NCBI RefSeq assembly: GCF_023701525.1
Contig: NZ_JAMQAW010000008.1
Location: 375,003-439,002 of the forward strand
From: Streptomyces albipurpureus
GTDB taxonomy: Bacteria; Actinomycetota; Actinomycetes; Streptomycetales; Streptomycetaceae
DNA: 64,000 bases
Direction of reading: 5' to 3'
Under the pieces are notes generated by a model. That model saw only the letters and a program-made list of their open reading frames with translations, made no database searches and was not told where the DNA came from. Position numbers and translations under genes: made by a program. Positions 12,001 through 17,862 of this stretch are shown here, one piece after another (position 1 is the stretch's first letter; every line of letters begins with the position of its first letter).

Positions 12001-13135
12001 AGAGAGCGGCTGCGATCTCCGCGGTGACTGGGTCGAGTTCGACACCGGTCATCCGGGCGGTCTCCGGGGCGTAGGCGATGAAGTTGCCGCTACCGCACCC
12101 TGGCTCCAACACCCGGCCGTCCCGGAAGCCGAGATCCGTGAGGGCCTGCCAGATGGGCTGGACCAAGCTCGCGTCGGTGAAGTGCGCGTTCCTGGTGGTG
12201 GCCTCTGCGGCGTACCACTCCTCCTCGCTCAGCAGGGGCCGCAGCTCCGCCCGCAGTGTGGCGAACTCCGGCTTCCCTGGGTGGAAGATGTTGGGCACCG
12301 CTCCCCATGAGCTCCAGCGGGCCAGAACTCTCTGCTCGTCCCCAGACGCCGGGCGTTGCTCTTCACGCAGTGTGTGGAGCGTGCGGATCGCGGCTATGTT
12401 CGCCCGGATGCGTGCTACGGGTCCCGACGGCGCCAAGTCGTCTTGACTCTGGGGCCGGAACTGGACCTTCTCGTGTTCCGGCTTCGCGGGGGGCCGCTGT
12501 CGAGAAACGATCTGGTGCAGCAGCACAGGGTAGGGCTCGTCGTCTAGGTCGACGTCTTGCACGAGGAGGTCGCCGAATTCTCTCGGTCCGGGGAAGCCGA
12601 CGACCACGGCAGCGACGGGTTCGTCCTCCCTTTCGTCCTGGTGCTCGACCTCGTCGCCTACGGAGTAGTCGCTGACCCGGGTGGGCGCGTCTTCCCAGAG
12701 GTCTGCACTACCGTCCTCCGCGGGGGCCCCGGTGGTGCCCCCGCGGAGGACGGTCGGTCCCTCCGGTGCTGGCCCATTGATCACACCGGCGACTAGTCGC
12801 TGCTCTGCGGATGCGAGTGCGGTCGGGCCCTGGGCTTCTCCCTCCAGGAGACTTCCTGTCTCCATGGTTTCCCAGAGACGGTCGAGTAGGTTTTCCGCCC
12901 ATTGCTGGTGCGGCAGTGTCTGGGGAGAGGCAACCTCATGGACCGAGCCGTCCTCCTCGACTCGGACCAGTAGAAACCTGCCGGCCTCATCGGCTCCGGT
13001 TTCGGGGCTGTCGTGTCCGATGACGTAGAGGCGGTACTGCCAGCCGAGGTCGGGGCTGGTGGCGGCGTAGAAATGGAGTAGGTCGGTAGCAGCCTGGGCA
13101 TCGAGAGCGGAGAGCTGCCGGGGCGTCTGGTACAT
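1..13135 (-). CDS. Giant DNA methylase / SNF2-like helicase / UvrD-like helicase polyprotein (3' end beyond window)
   Basis: One open frame runs from ATG 13135 (GGAGG five bases upstream) to the left edge: at least 4,378 residues. The frame was checked at both ends and at several interior points (8117, 6563, 4166, 2219) and holds. Near residue 340 is a SAM-binding motif, LEPGCGSGNF, and near 403 GNVPF, the NPPY-like motif of adenine methylases. An SNF2-like helicase follows: EVGFGKT at about 1050, DEVQDYAN at about 1243 and TQREGRIVRQ at about 1585. A long middle section is low in recognisable motifs. From about 4330 a second Walker A (GTGKTST) opens a UvrD-like helicase that leaves the window. 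Giant methylase-helicase proteins of this kind are known from conjugative elements and phages (P1 DarB type). A role in protecting or processing transferred DNA is inferred. Confidence 0.85.
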   Translation of the reverse strand, partial: MYQTPRQLSALDAQAATDLLHFYAATSPDLGWQYRLYVIGHDSPETGADEAGRFLLVRVEEDGSVHEVASPQTLPHQQWAENLLDRLWETMETGSLLEGEAQGPTALASAEQRLVAGVINGPAPEGPTVLRGGTTGAPAEDGSADLWEDAPTRVSDYSVGDEVEHQDEREDEPVAAVVVGFPGPREFGDLLVQDVDLDDEPYPVLLHQIVSRQRPPAKPEHEKVQFRPQSQDDLAPSGPVARIRANIAAIRTLHTLREEQRPASGDEQRVLARWSSWGAVPNIFHPGKPEFATLRAELRPLLSEEEWYAAEATTRNAHFTDASLVQPIWQALTDLGFRDGRVLEPGCGSGNFIAYAPETARMTGVELDPVTAEIAAALYPDADIRSQSFVDTRVPEGYFDAAVGNVPFDEIAITDPLHNPLRLATHNHFIVKALELTRPGGLVAVLTSRYTLDSTGKTARLEIADRADLIGAVRLPAGAHRRAAGTNTVTDILILRRRDGGAPETPPAWIGLSSVQVGPEQTALVNSYFAQHPEMVLGTIGLTSTQFGRDDVTVRPTPDTDLSEALSQALSQITRQARETGMTMSASPDAVQRAAVEERAERMRRAQEMFGEELQRFEGTILDQREGTFLQVVGGELNERPVFKNSVEELRSLLRLRDTYVNLLSAESTANDGEAAQLRGELNGNYNSHIARYGFLNKRDSRRDRRSAHGTFRSDPYAAGVYALERYDKDAGTARKSAIFSRAVTKPTMEEAQADSPQDALAISLNTHGEVQLNEIARLLGLESLDDARDALGDTVFNEPGTQRLVPAAEYLSGNVREKLEKAEQILRMVSDESRSQHPFQANVAALRQTLQTHAPDKQPGDIEDINFGATWIAPTYYQQFLRQLLQSRAVTVSRTSGADWNVEASSSVRKSRVATKIYGTARRNAVDLAQRLLRRSSLVVHPPKLDKDATPEEIQDGKRWAAEQTEQVIAKTDELNRLLADWLWQDPARTKDVLTTYNRLHNSYVPYQGDGSHLTFPGLSDEITPRPHQRAGVARALSEPGGSFFDYEVGFGKTLTIAMTLMEMKRLGTVRKPCVVVKNATVNDFRNDFLKAYPQARVLAIDSSEFTRETAASYIAQIANGDWDAVILPQSLFNRIPVSGRGQAQFVADQTAEHRARIHKALTGDNQALSPLLNPGDAPLIADALDTVAAMSAGQRLDRSSRETVKSLQGDLKRHTQRAEKNLVKETIAGISWEQTGIDFIAVDEVQDYANGEVGANNTEISLPVSAQAKGLKVKLRLAAKAYGPKVGLGSTGTPFPNAMPQAYVMLDYFRPDLLEAAEISAFSSFQAQFLREVVAPEISPEGTPRMKERIGAFRNAKQFHPMWKSMADVKTKHDIQLPVPKHVSDTIVVPATEQDRLYMADIADRADLVRTRMVDPTVDNLLSIANDGRKAAMDLRMVGIAPDGPGKLDAIVDKVFEIWLQYKDETYTDREGNPSDETGALQLVFADRGTPSDNARKKGRFIAYDYMRDKLIERGMPAELIGYAQDAKSAEEKESLWSASRRGRYAVLIGSTETMGVGVNAQDRAIALHHVDCPWRPSDVTQREGRIVRQYNQHFHKGIPVRIFRWVKAGSFDSFMWQTVERKAKFIDQVRTGREIEEQEQALDGDLGKDYLEFGEIKAIATGNPVLLKKMQADEEVRQLDAAFKNWKRTQTHLRNVVDTGDQTLSEAQSRADLVQKAVQVRTETKGEAFRMELPNGNIITRRQQAAIALRTELALIHRQMRGEASGWQHVATLGGQRFEARINSFHDSLDFSIRGLRDIPQASFTVDDVAAIVSDGKPPLGLVTRLENQAEKLPGLHSTMVAVVAELSQEIDRARKLVDHPFSKMDKLRRARAEQAQLEAEIESQASGSALHDEDSDVEDSASSPAAWPGIPSVLEIITAFQEWDSGAPFAAWRKEAGAAEDSPESAQRRRVHETGAVLVEEVKRQRTLALSGGAADGSVLRQAQELADAATSYLDILETKEGDPHHEGARALTHSLITTAATHLDTMAAWIQEGEERKARAIDQIANGVTPEAEDFEDGMSSQDMALHDAAFMARELGGTAVVFEGGQWAGTATGSAPSNPDRGASLALPLEGREVVFVPDDALPDFSILPDPPITDAEVFAELADRAQSAYRVWGLTRTARSQLEDELRGLHRVDGAEANPVAALHEAYFHALRYRGDEMEELTRRYGNVIAQSRALAESFAESSLEEDRLDVDALSRVADLTYKLITNLLASRTANNTRQRQPATPYADREEFWLTERAVQAEYSDWEERRARNLGEGVLAERALVTAAERAFASSVETRRSRLLGFDDFPDAALFEEFADAVREVADQWDREQRASKIVSSTWTMYRAVRNHAERYRDTVESADLIQQWAATSEPITPADPEVPERVPALSPGEMYTVTGPDGRRSEPRTGADLAARIAQLAAEGDNIEESQLGLTLSTVNGTRFEISVIPRDDSVDFPSHIPTEQTSVDHTLRETSTVSDMSPSASEIEGTAIPRARSLAILLGAYGDSGELVAGRELIQGAILQVQAILQTRDDESTDQITEVLSASTALTDSEQITPGETFALYDRLAASATALAEATDGELAAQAAALAQRTERHLGRMHANSRDLFDMLLDRLDPDSWAVLARTDPLKERPSAYSDSSHLAFARSRVFETYDRWPQVYSSAGGEASDQLRGAMWQLRQAPDTAIGSALPDWMQAVTHALRAAEEAAEGVSRSVLREVARQAYEHHRTLAAPDLAAVHARPFQDSEQYIDGAAQVASAWGAWMETQTGHYLTERTGRDGGADGTSSSARAALDEVGHALHSAEWATVDDETLDDITRRTTKLAHTTYALVMSLSEGGYRHTDDKKALDRLVRVCYEHAASCRASAQQPTAIPAVRQGVAQRQDQLRAELGPDASVPPAGARRDRTTADDRTLEVEHHYRGTVVRGITDEEIDGRVRAALDRHGFKPSSDRAFWYLPRRMTQINRDGRVRKLIDDLGRLRRPYEMANEPSEQTGKATTIPVGEPYATRAEAEADFQEMFGAYWQIGETPAGKRLISRGQGARPDGEAVHHALEDLRQGAVAGNRDPFIHAPEDVADRCATLARTLQTLSRHLDEERYRAPVALRHLRTMSQYATLLASRITATAAAGTWRELFPAPDTTSVTSSPVNSQPENPTSLEETAEPPAPHLDPLVSGPYRAAEMAEAVGALQLLLQQASEALPSGPQPEGPFGPPSGGLEEWHRGPARIKLPDGFVPYESDIAVLKPGDVIRERFKRWLESPSWSYRTLAITHPRDGYDGYYRAAPGTRVHPREIVAVPSDSRHLTGADEDQYTARHAFAARWEAAGQIAGAALSGEESLIAAIDAYRQAFTATGAFVSELEHAHLPDAGRSLVSQLLAKTEHHLVRLTLTLRVDEESAEREQQHREEEREAARDDQGNVDDEGEATDRARKRAEVEARIAASLARTHDRARKLAVETALEDETVRSWFSESKPQDKLRPLLRDWLRAATIGDGPFRDWFIASGPGAEETVAQLVADDVYTRMTRRPGPSADEVERVEAEPEWVSSAEVTAPAEVDLDPPGKAGQIAENARANGWQVSGVWSRHSKDSNPSYALTLKARTARGNRDFRLTWEMSKGRHAYNSQKSCAFHHADKSAKRGFRPKLADVEAEVRFPAVEEVAAPPQPGAPAPTPPPEPTVADTGVEQPTLFDPVQHEPAEAREFPAAGKPPPPGNDDSSRLTSEHLDTLPAHIPRRQDEDARLAVVATLAFSNGQARDTLLLLQSIELGPETDDLPVVRGAQIVPAGSPVSTSLNGRYLPADLLAMADTHILPLTTPVPWATVEGLARLAPHEARQTLTLGTPETAATERRFSGTGQLRTHFKAAPIPHLSDDLQSRRLLERLAAHESFELTPNGQFAMVQDTPGSFQSKKGATWSLFAAGSGFQAGRVDEYAYLMDSGLETALDVMGSLHSRAEALALSEHLVAIQSHRGSPVDWSDPALPETLGAFASQLDREVLRARAAFEHERGRSSETSGILLVWNLMAPQPDRNPSAEGEAYVDELEAGDRIWFGADDEYLPREVLDVRDGPAGLVTLRLAALLGNEEDGTISLDEAYEWDAPRNLPVSRATQADVKAETGFPLSLSPSTEVEPDAHEEGNRPTSEAVEREPVGNAPVPAAAAPEEELTRSPAQQTAPESMPEDEQQEEHEEETVAVTDSDPEAGSWSSRIRIVQEGGSTFVTGTGGDHWQQEGELRELLKKNRNFAFREGRWRYQGGGGNRERVLDEVRGYLRAKDAQEAKAVATASVTEYPPTSQQQRIIDACLAGQDVAVQALAGTGKTSTLQMVTRRMPDKRIAYVAFNRSIADEAKRKFPQNVT

Positions 13136-13182
13136 GAATTCCTCCACGACGTCGCTGGGTGCGTGCTGGTCGGATCAAGGCG

Positions 13183-13704
13183 TCAGACGTTTCGCCCCTG
13201 GGCCCGCAAGTCCTCGACACTGGTCCCGAAGAGCCGAAGGAAGGACGGCGTCATGTAGTCCAGAACGCGGCGCAATTGGGCGTCGTCGAGGTCGTCCAGT
13301 TGGAGACTCCCGTCGGTGAGGCCATCGGCGGTTGCCCCGAGCCACTCGGTTCGCTCCTGCACCCCTTGCAGCCGGGCCTGGAACTCCTCGTCGCTCTCTA
13401 GCAGTCCGTCGTCCGAATCCTCGGCCGCTTTCTTCTCAGGAGTCAGCCGAACCATTTCGCTCAGCACCGTGTGCTCGGCCTCCGCTTTGAGTAGGCCGAG
13501 TCGGCCGACGCGCTCCTCATGGGTCTCTTCGACGGGAGGCTGGTCTTTGATGACCAGGTCGTCCCACAGGTCCCCTACCTGTTGCTCCACTTGCTCGCCG
13601 AGGTGCGTGAAGAACGCCACCGGGTCGGGGAGCGCGGCGTAGCGGGCAGGGAGCCACCGCCGCCAGTAGGCACGGGCCTCGATGCTGTACCGGTTCATGG
13701 CCAT
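13183..13704 (-). CDS. Hypothetical protein, 173 aa
   Basis: This is an acidic, helix-rich protein with no motif I recognise and no signal peptide or membrane segment. It starts at ATG 13704 with AAGGAG upstream; a second in-frame ATG lies two codons on. Its start overlaps the end of the DUF4913 gene by 10 bases, and the giant methylase-helicase gene begins 47 bases after its stop, so the three are probably co-transcribed. The N-terminus has a compact aromatic block (AYWRRWLPARYAALPDP) and the centre is rich in Glu and Asp. Its fixed position beside the giant protein suggests a partner, but that is inference only. Confidence 0.7.
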   Translation of the reverse strand: MAMNRYSIEARAYWRRWLPARYAALPDPVAFFTHLGEQVEQQVGDLWDDLVIKDQPPVEETHEERVGRLGLLKAEAEHTVLSEMVRLTPEKKAAEDSDDGLLESDEEFQARLQGVQERTEWLGATADGLTDGSLQLDDLDDAQLRRVLDYMTPSFLRLFGTSVEDLRAQGRNV

Positions 13705-14387
13705 CGGTCTTCTCCTTGTGTTCGGTCGGTGTCTGGTGGCTTGGGGTGGTCTTCTGTGTCCCTGGGGCTCGTTGCACCTCCATCGCCGGTGGTCCCGTCG
13801 CTCGGTTCATTGCCGTCCGCCCTGCCGTCGTAGGCGGTCGCTTCGGAGGCAAGAATGGCGTTGCGGTACGGGACGTCCGCCCATGTCTCTCGGTGGCGCT
13901 CGCGGTGTTGGCCGGTGCGGCACGTTCCAAGCCAGAGCCGACCGATGCGCTCGATGCCCCGCGCGAGGGCGTCTTGCCACAGGTACGGCGCGGAGCCGGC
14001 GTCCTCTCCGGCGGCGTAGGCGGACTGGCGGGACGTCCACAGCGCCGTCAATTCCTCCACGACCCCGCCGTGCAGCCACCAGCAATGCCGCGGCAGCTGA
14101 TCATTCGTGACCTCGTACCGGTCGGCAAGCCAGATCACCCAGGACACAAACGGTGGCCACAACAGCTTCATCTCGTGGCTGTCCAGGGTGTCCCAGTCGA
14201 CCGGCATCCCAGGAATCCGCTCTGGTACTCCCTCCGCGCCCGCGGTGAAGGGCACGCTGGAGGCGCGGCCCTCCTCAAGGATCTTGACGCGCTCGCCGAG
14301 TAGGACCAGTTCGGCGTTCAGAGTGACAACTTCCTGGTTCACGGATTGCAGTGCCGCGAAGAGGTCGTCGAATCCGCCGCTCGTCAT
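13695..14387 (-). CDS. DUF4913-family protein
   Basis: A 230-aa protein. The first 40 residues form a predicted coiled coil (FAALQSVNQEVVTLNAELVL). A tryptophan-rich globular part follows, with LWPPFVSWVIWLADRY, CWWLHGGVVEELTALW and a histidine-containing C-terminal part. That spacing of aromatic and histidine residues matches what I know as DUF4913, found on actinobacterial plasmids and phages and of unknown function. GGAGG lies upstream of ATG 14387. It is the first gene of a three-gene unit leading into the giant methylase-helicase. The last 40 residues are Gly/Asp/Pro-rich and probably disordered. Confidence 0.75.
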   Translation of the reverse strand: MTSGGFDDLFAALQSVNQEVVTLNAELVLLGERVKILEEGRASSVPFTAGAEGVPERIPGMPVDWDTLDSHEMKLLWPPFVSWVIWLADRYEVTNDQLPRHCWWLHGGVVEELTALWTSRQSAYAAGEDAGSAPYLWQDALARGIERIGRLWLGTCRTGQHRERHRETWADVPYRNAILASEATAYDGRADGNEPSDGTTGDGGATSPRDTEDHPKPPDTDRTQGEDRWP

Positions 14388-14435
14388 GTGGGCCTCCTTC
14401 CGGGAAGTCAGTCCGCCTGGCCGCGGCTTGGGGCC

Positions 14436-14588
14436 TTAGTTGACGGGTAGGGGCTGAGGCGTTTGGTCCGCGGGTAAGGAAGACGGGTCGACGACAGGTG
14501 ACCTCGTTGCTGTGCCTCGATTCAGCGTTTCCTGTGGAGGCTCGAATACTTGCGGGCACTCATGCGAAGACTCAATCCGGAAGAGCAT
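14436..14588 (-). CDS. Possible 50-aa hypothetical protein
   Basis: A short frame with ATG at 14588 and TAA at 14436-14438 lies in the 292-base gap between the coupling-protein gene and the DUF4913 gene. The predicted product is hydrophilic and rich in proline and threonine towards the end. The ribosome binding site is weak (AAGAGAA). No family is recognised. Without it, the gap 14388-14679 holds only a small hairpin around 14635-14650 (CGAAAT/ATTTCG) and no clear promoter. Confidence 0.3.
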   Translation of the reverse strand: MLFRIESSHECPQVFEPPQETLNRGTATRSPVVDPSSLPADQTPQPLPVN

Positions 14589-14679
14589 GGAGTTCTCTTG
14601 GGGATGTGAATATGCGTCGGGGTTCCTGACTCCGCGAAATGGTAAATTTCGGGGCGTTGTTCAGTCTTCCGGGAGCTGC

Positions 14680-16491
14680 TCATATCGTGTGGCCTTTCGC
14701 CAACCGTGTTCGGCTGGCGATCATTTCGTGTGCGCGGCGAGTGGCCTCCTTGATCTCGTCAGCTCGCGGACCCTCGTGAGCGCGAACGAACGCTGCGAGG
14801 ACGGCTGACGTTCGACGGTGTATCAGCAGCCCGTGCCGTTCGGGAACTTTACGGATGTCTGCTGGCTCGATGACCGCTCTGCGCCGAACAGATGTGGAGA
14901 CTGAAACCCGGTCACCGTCATCGGAAACGGACTCGACATCCTCATCGAATTCGCCGGCTAAAGAGCTGTAAGACTTGAGTTCCTCCGGGTCCGATATGCC
15001 GCCGAGGAAGATTTTCAAAGTGCCGCTGGCGAACATTTTCCGCACGCCTAGGGGGCCCCAGCGGTCTTCGGCCTGTGCGTACCCTTGAAGGACGGCCATG
15101 ACGAATATGTTCTGAGATCCGCTTACACTCATCAAATTGGGGATCTCCGGCAGGGGAGCCACATTTGCCAGCTCGTCGAGAAAGCAACCCAGTGGAGTTT
15201 CCAGGCGCCCATTGGGGCTGCGTGCTGCGATTCTCTTGGCCGTGTCGAACATGGCTTTGGCGAATGCGGCATTGAGTGGGGCCAAGGCGCTGCCCTCTTC
15301 GTCCTCGCCGATGAGGAAGAGAGTGCCGGATTCGGTGAGGTACTTCTCGATGTCGAAGATCTCAACATCGGCATCTGGGGCAAATATTTCGGCAACTTTC
15401 TCGTCATAGAGTGCGATGAAGGACTGTTCAGCTGTCCGCCAGGTGGCGGATCGCTCCTCCTCAGCAGCTGCGTGCTGTCCGGCTAGTGCCGCGGCCAAGA
15501 GGTGTTTGCCCTTGGCTGCCAGCAGGTCGACAGCCTCACGAGTATCAGGGTCGGTCGCCCATCGCAGGACGTCGATAGCCGGCCGCTTGTGCAGGGCTGC
15601 GGCGTGCAGCCAGCAGGTGATAAGTGTCTTCGCGTTGAGTGCGAAGTAGCCTCCATTCTTCGTTCCTTCTTCGGTCTTTGTGGTCGCTGCTAGAGTTTCC
15701 GCTCGCTTGCGGGCAACCTGGTAGTCCTCGCAGCCAGCGGTGATCGGCCAGCGCAGTTGATGGGGCCAGCCGGACAGGCCGGTCGGATCGAGCACCCAGA
15801 CCGGGCCGCGGGTTTCACGCAGTAGCGCGGTGTTGTAGAGGACATCCGTCTTGCTGCTGGTGGCCAGGACTGTGCCTTTGAACTCCAGAATCTCGGGCAG
15901 GATGATCTGGGACGTCTTTCCTTCACGGGGCGGGGCGACGAGAATGACGGATTCCTCTATGGTCACCCAAAGATGCACCTCCGAAGGCGTCGCGCGTCCG
16001 GCGTAGACGGCAACGTCCCGGATCGAAATGTTGGGATTCCATTCCGCCATCCGGGGTCTCAGGGACGGGGCGCGTGCCAGGGCTTGCTTCTCGCCCATGG
16101 CTTTCTCCAGTTCCGCACGGGTCGCCATACCGTCCGCCCCGTCGGCGCCACGGTTCTTCCACCACCCGTAGGCCTTCCAGGCGCCGAAAGTCGATCCGCC
16201 AAGCGAAATCAGAAAGCAGGGCCAGAAAGCCCAGGGGCCCCCGACTCCAGAATCGGATGGCCACGCGGAGTCGGGATTCCCGGGCTGGCGAAAGACCGCG
16301 AATGCGGCTGTGCCTACCGAGTCCCAACCCACTGCCGCTGGCCGCCCGTGCGCGACAAGCCCTGAGAGAAACGCTGTTAGCCAGAGCACGGCGGTGAGCA
16401 TGAATGCCGCCACCATGGGAATGACCCAGACAGCGTCTCGTCCGAGCCGAAGTCGGGCGGCTGTTTTCGGCGTCACCGCCTGGGGCATCAT
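14680..16491 (-). CDS. VirD4/TraG-type coupling protein
   Basis: A 603-aa membrane ATPase that would couple the relaxosome to the secretion channel. Two membrane segments lie at about residues 20-47 and 85-105. The Walker A is PPREGKTS at 187-194, followed by the ILPEIL...ATSSKTD pattern of VirD4/TraG. The Walker B is FLDELANVAPLPEIP at about 435, followed by a TraM-recognition-like C-terminus. The start is ATG 16491, which overlaps the stop of the upstream VirB4-like gene, so the two are translationally coupled. The coupling-protein call is firm; the substrate relaxase would be the MobF protein at 48.6-53.3 kb, a link inferred from co-residence. Confidence 0.9.
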   Translation of the reverse strand: MMPQAVTPKTAARLRLGRDAVWVIPMVAAFMLTAVLWLTAFLSGLVAHGRPAAVGWDSVGTAAFAVFRQPGNPDSAWPSDSGVGGPWAFWPCFLISLGGSTFGAWKAYGWWKNRGADGADGMATRAELEKAMGEKQALARAPSLRPRMAEWNPNISIRDVAVYAGRATPSEVHLWVTIEESVILVAPPREGKTSQIILPEILEFKGTVLATSSKTDVLYNTALLRETRGPVWVLDPTGLSGWPHQLRWPITAGCEDYQVARKRAETLAATTKTEEGTKNGGYFALNAKTLITCWLHAAALHKRPAIDVLRWATDPDTREAVDLLAAKGKHLLAAALAGQHAAAEEERSATWRTAEQSFIALYDEKVAEIFAPDADVEIFDIEKYLTESGTLFLIGEDEEGSALAPLNAAFAKAMFDTAKRIAARSPNGRLETPLGCFLDELANVAPLPEIPNLMSVSGSQNIFVMAVLQGYAQAEDRWGPLGVRKMFASGTLKIFLGGISDPEELKSYSSLAGEFDEDVESVSDDGDRVSVSTSVRRRAVIEPADIRKVPERHGLLIHRRTSAVLAAFVRAHEGPRADEIKEATRRAHEMIASRTRLAKGHTI

Positions 16492-17858
16492 GCGGACCCT
16501 CTCTTGGCCAGGCGGATCATCGGGGCCTGGGGGCTTTGAGTTCCGCTGTCATCGGATTCCGACATCCTGCGGTTGGTGTCCGTGAGGCGGATCTCTCTCT
16601 GGGTGCGGACGTGTTCCACCAGATTGATTCGCGACCCGACCTGCCAGACCGCGCGACCCGGCGCGCAGACATTCGCTCCATCCGCCAACGCTCGCCTGGC
16701 CCAGACGGTCAGGCCTAGATAGTTGCCTGTCGTCTCCGCCTCCTCGCGATCCATATGGTAGAGAACACGCGTCGCTGTCAGTTTGAGAATGGCTAGAGCT
16801 TCAGGAGCCTCTTCCAGAACAAGGTCCGCGAGATGGTGCAGGATTGCCCAGAAACTCAGGCCCAGACGTCTTCCGTATCTCACCAACTCCTCAAAGAGTC
16901 TGGCGACGGGACGATGGCTCAGAATGTGCCATGCTTCCTCAACGATCAAAGTCCTTTTGATGTCGTCGCCGGGCCGTATCCAACCAAATCTGATCCACGG
17001 ACCGATGACTGCCATGAGTAGCGGCATTGCCTCCCCCTCGCGGGGCAGACGCGTCAGATCGAAAACGATCAGGCGAGCGTCGAGATCGATTCCGCTACTC
17101 GTGGGGCCGTTGAAAAGGCCAGCCAGTTCGCGGTCAGGGTTGCAGAGTTCGTCCAACGCCAACGCCGCAGGCTGTCCCCACGCCACCAGCTCCTCCGGGC
17201 CGACTGGCTGCTGGCCCAGCAGTGCTTCACTGGGCGCGGTCAGTGCGTCGAGGACATCGGAGAGGATCACGACGCGCTGTTGGGCTCGGGTCCTGCTGAT
17301 CGCCGCTTTGTGCGCTTCTGCGAGCGCGAAACGGGTCTGGGAGGCGAGGGGGCCGCCGGTGAGGATCTCCATCATGCTCACCAGGACTTTGGCTTGGTGC
17401 TCGGGCGGGATGCGGGGGTCGAGCGGGTTGATCCGGACTCCGTCGACTCCGTCCGCGTTGCCGTAGATGAGGCGGATGGGCTGGATGCCAAGCTCCTTGG
17501 CAATGCCGTCCCACTCGCCTGTCCCGTCTTCCCCCTGCGCGTCCAGCACGCAGAAGTGCCGGTCACGGAACCGGAGCTGACGGAGAACGTAGGTCTTCTC
17601 CAGCGCGGACTTCCCGTATCCCGACTTGCCGAGGATCAGGGCATGCCCGCTGGGAAGGCGTACGCGGGCCTTCGGGTCGTACAAGATAAAGGGGTCGTAA
17701 ATGTAAGCTTTGCCGCTGTATGCCTCCCTGCCGATGATGACGCCACGTGGGTCCATGCTGGCCGCACCGACGGCCGGGTAGAGGCCGCAGGCATTGCTGG
17801 TGGTAGAGCGGATGGCCCGACGGCGCGTCTGGGTTTGGGAGCGCAGCATGTCCAGCAT
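16488..17858 (-). CDS. VirB4/TraE-like secretion ATPase
   Basis: A 456-aa cytoplasmic motor ATPase of the type IV secretion system. It has Walker A LGKSGYGKS at about residue 80, the VirB4-typical RINPLDPR segment, Walker B TLIVEEAWHIL at about 305, and a C-terminal VLYHMDREEAE...NYLGL stretch. The frame is open further upstream to 17972, but I place the start at ATG 17858: it has GGAG eight bases upstream and lies 4 bases after the preceding stop. The N-terminal non-ATPase part of classical VirB4 is missing and may be supplied by the preceding SCO6880-like protein. Confidence 0.88.
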   Translation of the reverse strand: MLDMLRSQTQTRRRAIRSTTSNACGLYPAVGAASMDPRGVIIGREAYSGKAYIYDPFILYDPKARVRLPSGHALILGKSGYGKSALEKTYVLRQLRFRDRHFCVLDAQGEDGTGEWDGIAKELGIQPIRLIYGNADGVDGVRINPLDPRIPPEHQAKVLVSMMEILTGGPLASQTRFALAEAHKAAISRTRAQQRVVILSDVLDALTAPSEALLGQQPVGPEELVAWGQPAALALDELCNPDRELAGLFNGPTSSGIDLDARLIVFDLTRLPREGEAMPLLMAVIGPWIRFGWIRPGDDIKRTLIVEEAWHILSHRPVARLFEELVRYGRRLGLSFWAILHHLADLVLEEAPEALAILKLTATRVLYHMDREEAETTGNYLGLTVWARRALADGANVCAPGRAVWQVGSRINLVEHVRTQREIRLTDTNRRMSESDDSGTQSPQAPMIRLAKRGSA

Positions 17859-17862
17859 CGCG

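Noticed and set aside
1..13135. Numerous shorter frames on both strands inside the giant gene
   Set aside because: All are shadows in other frames of one long coding frame whose motifs are consistent along its length.
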